Positions 5,498 to 9,091 of a stretch of 9,091 nucleotides of DNA are shown here, piece after piece (the first letter of the stretch is position 1; each line of letters opens with the position of its first letter). Position numbers and translations under genes: made by a program. The stretch covers positions 1 through 9,091 of the forward strand of contig JAKRSE010000309.1 in assembly GCA_022402505.1 (NCBI GenBank), given 5' to 3'. The stretch comes from Fimbriimonadaceae bacterium. Its GTDB lineage: Bacteria; Armatimonadota; Fimbriimonadia; Fimbriimonadales; Fimbriimonadaceae. The notes below the pieces were generated by a model, which had not been told where the DNA came from, searched no databases, and was given only the letters and a program-made list of their open reading frames with translations.

Positions 5498-7914
5498 CGG
5501 ACATCAAAGTCGACATCCTGGAAGAGGCGGCCGCCGACGCGGTGGCCGTCGTCGAGGCGGAAGAATCACGCCGGGAGGAGGAAGCGCCTCTGCCGGAGAC
5601 CCTGCGCCTGCTTCCTCTCCGAGACTCCGTCATCTTCCCCACCCTCATCGCCCCCCTCTCGGTCGGGCGGGAGGCCGGCAAGCGGCTGCTGGATGACGCC
5701 GTCGATTCCGGCCAGCGGATCATCGGAGTCGTGACCCAGCGGCAGGCGGGCGAAGAAGAGCCCGGGTTCGACGACGTCTACCCGATCGGCTGCGCCGTCC
5801 ATATCCGGACCCTGATGAAGGGCGACGACGTGGTCCGACTGCTGGTGCAGGGCGTCCGCCGATTCCGGATCGTCGAACAGATTCAGACCTCTCCCTACCT
5901 GACCGCCCGAGTGGAGCCGATCCTTCCTTCCCCGGACGAAGAGGGTACTGACGAGGCGATCGAAGCGCTCAAGCGGTCGATCATCGGGCTGTTCGACCAG
6001 GCCGTCTCCCTGGCGCCCAACCTCCCCGAGGAGCTGCGAGCCCTCACCGCCAACGTGCAGGAGGCGACCGTCCTGGCCGACCTGATCGCCGCCCACATGC
6101 CCTTCAGCACCGACCAGAAGCAGGAGCTGCTGGGCATGGGAGACACCCTGCCGCGCCTCCGCCGACTGGTCGAGATGCTTGGCCGCGAGGTGCGGGTCCT
6201 GGAGCTGACCAGCAAGGTGACCAGCGAGGTCTCGGCCGAGCTGAGCCGGAGCCAGCGCGAGCATTTTCTCCGCGAACAGCTCAAGGCGATCCAGCGTGAA
6301 CTGGGAGATGAGGACGGGTTCGGCGAGGACATCGCGGACCTGGAATCCAAGCTGGACGACGCCAACCTGCCGGAAGAGGCCCGGGCGGCCGCCGACCGCG
6401 AACTGAGCCGCCTGATGCGGATCAACCCAGGCTCGCCCGAATACACCGTCTGCCGAACCTATCTGGAGACCCTGGCCGCCCTGCCTTGGGATCACAAGTC
6501 GCAGGACAACCTGAACCTGGAACACGCCCGGGCGATCCTGGACGAGGACCACTTTGGCCTGGACAAGGTCAAGGACCGGATCATCGAGTTTCTTGCGGTC
6601 CAGCAGCTGAAGAGCTCCGACGAAATGCGCCAGCCGATCCTCTGCTTCTACGGCCCGCCCGGAGTCGGCAAGACCTCGCTCGGCCGGTCGATTTCGCGGG
6701 CGATGGAGCGCGAGTTCGTGCGGCTCAGCCTGGGAGGCGTCCGCGACGAGGCCGAAATCCGCGGCCATCGGCGAACCTATATCGGAAGCCTGCCCGGCCA
6801 GGTGATCCAGGGGATCCGCCGCGCCGGGACCTCGAATCCGGTCTTCGTTCTGGACGAGGTGGACAAGCTGGGCAACGACTTCCGGGGCGATCCGGCCTCG
6901 GCTCTGCTGGAGGTCCTGGATCCGGAGCAGAATTCCACCTTCCGCGACCACTACCTGGACGTTCCCTTCGACCTCTCCACCGTCCTCTTCATCGCCACGG
7001 CGAACCGGCTCGACACGATCCCTCCCGCCCTGCGCGACCGGATGGAGATCATCGAGCTGGGCGGGTACACCGAACAGGAAAAGGTCGAGATCGCCATGCG
7101 GCACCTGAATGGGCGGCAGATGACGGACCACGGCCTGGTCGGGCGAGGCGTCCGAATTCAGCCCGATGCCATCCGCTTGATCGCCCGGCACTACACCCGC
7201 GAGGCCGGCGTCCGAAACCTGAATCGAGAGATCGGGTCGGTGCTCCGCAAGGCGGCGATCAAGTACGCCACCGGCTTCACCGGCCGGCTGACCGTGAGCC
7301 AGAAGTTCGTCAAGGAGGCCCTTGGAGCGCCCCGGTACCTGCACGACCGAGTGACCCAGCGGCCCCCGACCCCCGGCGTCGCCGTCGGGCTCGCCTGGAC
7401 CCCGGTCGGAGGCGACGTCCTCTTCATCGAGACGGTCAAGATGCCCGGCAAAGGCGGCCTCGTCGTCACCGGACAGCTGGGCGACGTGATGAAGGAATCG
7501 GCCACGGCGGCGCTCAGCTGGGTGCGGAGCCAGGCCGAGTCGCTGAAGATCGATCCCGAGCTCTTCGAGAAGAGTTCGATCCACATCCACGTCCCCCAGG
7601 GAGCGGTGCCGAAGGACGGCCCCAGCGCCGGCATCACGATGGTGACCGCACTGGTGAGCCTCCTGACCGGGCGAACCGTCAAGTCGCGCCTGGCGATGAC
7701 TGGAGAGGTGACTCTGACGGGTCAGGTCTCGGCCATCGGCGGGGTGAAGGAGAAGGTCCTCGCCGCCCATCGTGCCGGGGTGGACACGGTGATCCTCCCC
7801 GAAGAGAACCGCAAGGACTACATGGAAGAGGTTCCGGCCGAGATTCGGGCCGAACTCAAGGTCCACTACGTCAACGATGTCGGTCGGGTGCTCCGGCTGG
7901 CCCTGGAAGGCTGA
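5494..7914 (+). CDS. lon: ATP-dependent serine protease Lon (LonA)
   Basis: This 806-residue protease is full length for LonA. It unfolds and degrades damaged or regulatory proteins in the cytoplasm as a hexameric AAA+ ring. The N-terminal substrate-binding domain starts near residue 35 (LRLLPLRDSVIFPTLIAPLS) and continues through a coiled region with REHFLREQLKAIQRELG (255-271). The AAA+ module has Walker A GPPGVGKT (387-394), Walker B VFVLDEVDK (450-458) and sensor-1 Asn504 (ATAN). The protease domain has PKDGPSAG with catalytic Ser711, and GGVKEKVLAAHRAG with Lys754; the spacing of 43 equals that of Ser679/Lys722 in E. coli Lon. An extra acidic stretch (about residues 9-31) precedes the conserved domain. 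No SD lies before the ATG, whose start overlaps the hsp20 stop, so translation probably depends on ribosomes finishing hsp20. All catalytic residues are present. Confidence 0.97.
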   Translation: MTDIKVDILEEAAADAVAVVEAEESRREEEAPLPETLRLLPLRDSVIFPTLIAPLSVGREAGKRLLDDAVDSGQRIIGVVTQRQAGEEEPGFDDVYPIGCAVHIRTLMKGDDVVRLLVQGVRRFRIVEQIQTSPYLTARVEPILPSPDEEGTDEAIEALKRSIIGLFDQAVSLAPNLPEELRALTANVQEATVLADLIAAHMPFSTDQKQELLGMGDTLPRLRRLVEMLGREVRVLELTSKVTSEVSAELSRSQREHFLREQLKAIQRELGDEDGFGEDIADLESKLDDANLPEEARAAADRELSRLMRINPGSPEYTVCRTYLETLAALPWDHKSQDNLNLEHARAILDEDHFGLDKVKDRIIEFLAVQQLKSSDEMRQPILCFYGPPGVGKTSLGRSISRAMEREFVRLSLGGVRDEAEIRGHRRTYIGSLPGQVIQGIRRAGTSNPVFVLDEVDKLGNDFRGDPASALLEVLDPEQNSTFRDHYLDVPFDLSTVLFIATANRLDTIPPALRDRMEIIELGGYTEQEKVEIAMRHLNGRQMTDHGLVGRGVRIQPDAIRLIARHYTREAGVRNLNREIGSVLRKAAIKYATGFTGRLTVSQKFVKEALGAPRYLHDRVTQRPPTPGVAVGLAWTPVGGDVLFIETVKMPGKGGLVVTGQLGDVMKESATAALSWVRSQAESLKIDPELFEKSSIHIHVPQGAVPKDGPSAGITMVTALVSLLTGRTVKSRLAMTGEVTLTGQVSAIGGVKEKVLAAHRAGVDTVILPEENRKDYMEEVPAEIRAELKVHYVNDVGRVLRLALEG

Positions 7915-8034
7915 CTCAGCCCCGACTCTGGCGAGAGTGCGTTCACGCTTGCGGGTCGCTCTTGCCGGGCCGACTGCGGCCGCCTCGACTCGCCTGCCTT
8001 GAGCCCGATCCACAGTCTGCCTCTCAGAAAGCGA

Positions 8035-8071
8035 CCTCGCCCTGCCGTCCATCTGGACGTGCAGGGCGAGG
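8035..8071. terminator. Long GC-rich hairpin between convergent lon and fusA
   Basis: CCTCGCCCTGC (8035-8045) pairs with GCAGGGCGAGG (8061-8071), and CGTCC (8046-8050) with GGACG (8055-8059) around an ATCT loop. This makes 16 pairs with one bulged T at 8060. On the minus strand the stem is followed by TCGCTTTCT, a modest U-rich tail, so it best serves fusA. On the plus strand no T-run follows, but it lies 120 nt after the lon stop and could also slow polymerase there. A smaller hairpin, ACTCT-GGCG-AGAGT (7925-7938), sits 10 nt after the lon stop. Confidence 0.75.
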
Positions 8072-8098
8072 ATGAAGGGGAGCCCAGAGGCCGCCGAC

Positions 8099-9091
8099 TC
8101 AGTTCTGGGTCTTGTCGATGATGTCCTTGGCGATGCTCGGCGGGACCTCTTCGTAGTGCGAGGGGGTCACGTTGGGGGTCGCTCGACCCTGGGTCAGCGA
8201 CCGCAGGGTGGTGACGTAGCCGAACATCTCGCCGAGCGGCACATGGCTGTTCACCACGGTGACGCCGCCGGGAGCGGTCTCCATCGATTCGATCCGGCCG
8301 CGGCGGCCGTTCAGGTCGCCGACCACGTCGCCGACGTTGGTGTCGGGAGTGGTGACTTCGACGTGCATGATCGGCTCCTTCAGGACCGGGCGGGCCTTCT
8401 TCATCGCTTCCTTGAATCCGAGGATTCCGGCCTGCTTGAAGGCGTTTTCGTTCGAGTCGACGTCGTGGTAGCTGCCGTCGACGACCGCCACCTTCACGTC
8501 CACGACCGGGTAGCCGGCGAGGACGCCGCTGCCGAGAGCCTCGCGGACTCCCTTTTCAATCGCGGGGATGTACTCCTTGGGAATGACGCCGCCGACGACC
8601 TTGTTCTCGAAGATGAATCCCTGTCCGACCTCCAGCGGTTCGATGACCAGGTGGCAGACGCCGTACTGGCCCGAGCCGCCCGTCTGGCGGACGAATCGCC
8701 CCTCGGCCTTGGCCTCGGCGGTGACCGTCTCGCGGTAGGCGACCTGCGGCCGGCCCTGGTTCGCCTGGACGCCGAACTCGCGGTTCAGTCGGTCCACGAT
8801 GATCTCCAGGTGGAGCTCGCCCATGCCGCTGATGATCGTCTGACCGCTCTCGGGGTCGGTCATCACGCGGAAGGTCGGGTCCTCTTCGGCCAGCTTCTGC
8901 AGGCTGGTGCCCAGCTTCTCCTGGTCGGCTCGGCTCTTCGGCTCGATGGCGATCTGGATGACGGGCTCGGGGAACTTGATCGACTCAAGGACGACCGGGT
9001 GCTGCGGGTCGCAGATCGTCATGCCGGTGCGGACATCGTCCAGGCCGATGACGCCCACGATCTCGCCGGCGTAGGTTTCGTCCAGGTCCTT
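8099..9091 (-). CDS. fusA: Translation elongation factor G, C-terminal part (gene cut by window edge)
   Basis: The reading frame is open to the right edge and gives the last 330 residues, a little under half of a typical EF-G of about 700. EF-G is the GTPase that drives translocation of tRNAs and mRNA on the ribosome; the G domain lies outside the window. The fragment begins at the end of domain II (YAGEIVGVIGLDDVRTG), then domain III with GMGELHLE (89-96), domain IV with GGSGQYG and the tip loop SYHDVDSNE (207-215), whose His enters the decoding centre, and domain V from about residue 235 (IMHVEVTTPDTNVGDVVG). It ends SIAKDIIDKTQN. The intact HDVDS loop indicates a true translocase rather than a TetM-type protection protein. 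GTG at 9058 is an internal Val codon, not the start. No tuf gene follows, so this copy closes its transcription unit. Confidence 0.97.
   Translation of the reverse strand, partial: KDLDETYAGEIVGVIGLDDVRTGMTICDPQHPVVLESIKFPEPVIQIAIEPKSRADQEKLGTSLQKLAEEDPTFRVMTDPESGQTIISGMGELHLEIIVDRLNREFGVQANQGRPQVAYRETVTAEAKAEGRFVRQTGGSGQYGVCHLVIEPLEVGQGFIFENKVVGGVIPKEYIPAIEKGVREALGSGVLAGYPVVDVKVAVVDGSYHDVDSNENAFKQAGILGFKEAMKKARPVLKEPIMHVEVTTPDTNVGDVVGDLNGRRGRIESMETAPGGVTVVNSHVPLGEMFGYVTTLRSLTQGRATPNVTPSHYEEVPPSIAKDIIDKTQN

Noticed and set aside
5566..8052. 828-codon open frame antisense to lon
   Set aside because: It covers almost all of lon on the other strand, its composition (rich in Gly, Asp, Arg, His, Gln) is that of a shadow frame in GC-rich DNA, and it shows no domain. 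Lon has full motif support.
6486..8075. 529-codon frame overlapping the second half of lon on the same strand
   Set aside because: It is an Arg/Pro/Gly-rich +1-type shadow with no recognisable motif and runs across the lon stop into the intergenic hairpin.
1..9091. Search for tRNA, rRNA, CRISPR array, insertion sequence or phage attachment site
   Set aside because: Reading both strands gave no cloverleaf-like tract, no regularly spaced repeats, no transposase motifs and no terminal inverted repeats with target duplications.

Overview
This is a GC-rich bacterial chromosomal window (roughly 60-65% G+C by eye) with six protein-coding genes, two of them cut by the window edges. The best clue to the organism is the partial gene at the left edge. 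It encodes a type IV pilin-like N-terminus (FTLIELLVVIAI) that runs on as AILAAILFPVFAQ, a form I associate with the very numerous pseudopilin-like proteins of Armatimonadota. An extracellular glycoside hydrolase and an outer-membrane barrel protein fit a diderm, polysaccharide-degrading bacterium of that kind. The phylum is an inference from motif memory. No RNA gene, CRISPR array, insertion sequence or phage gene is visible.

Left part (1-2833, minus strand): the start of a prepilin gene (1-102) has a strong hairpin just before its start codon and an AT-rich promoter-like patch at 198-230. Upstream of it lies a large secreted clan GH-A-like glycoside hydrolase (233-2833), whose catalytic barrel appears to be interrupted by a carbohydrate-binding beta-sandwich. 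A 73-bp gap separates it from a divergent gene for an outer-membrane beta-barrel protein (2907-4001, plus).

Middle (4002-5044): a 176-bp convergent gap holds a nested inverted repeat and a tandem 9-bp repeat. A four-helix membrane protein of unknown function (4178-4888, minus) follows. The region between it and the divergent heat-shock operon contains a perfect 9-bp inverted repeat that covers the membrane gene's Shine-Dalgarno sequence.

Right part (5045-9091): a small heat-shock protein gene and the ATP-dependent protease gene lon form a tight operon joined by an ATGA overlap. Holding (Hsp20) and degradation (Lon) of damaged proteins are thus made together. lon converges on the 3' part of fusA (elongation factor G, minus strand, cut by the right edge), and a long GC-rich hairpin at 8035-8071 separates them.

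The genes are mostly well-known families. I do not see a clear new system. The points most worth a second look are the hairpins over translation-start regions (109-143 and 4898-4938), the SD-less coupled start of lon, the inserted domain in the glycoside hydrolase, and the uncharacterised membrane protein.
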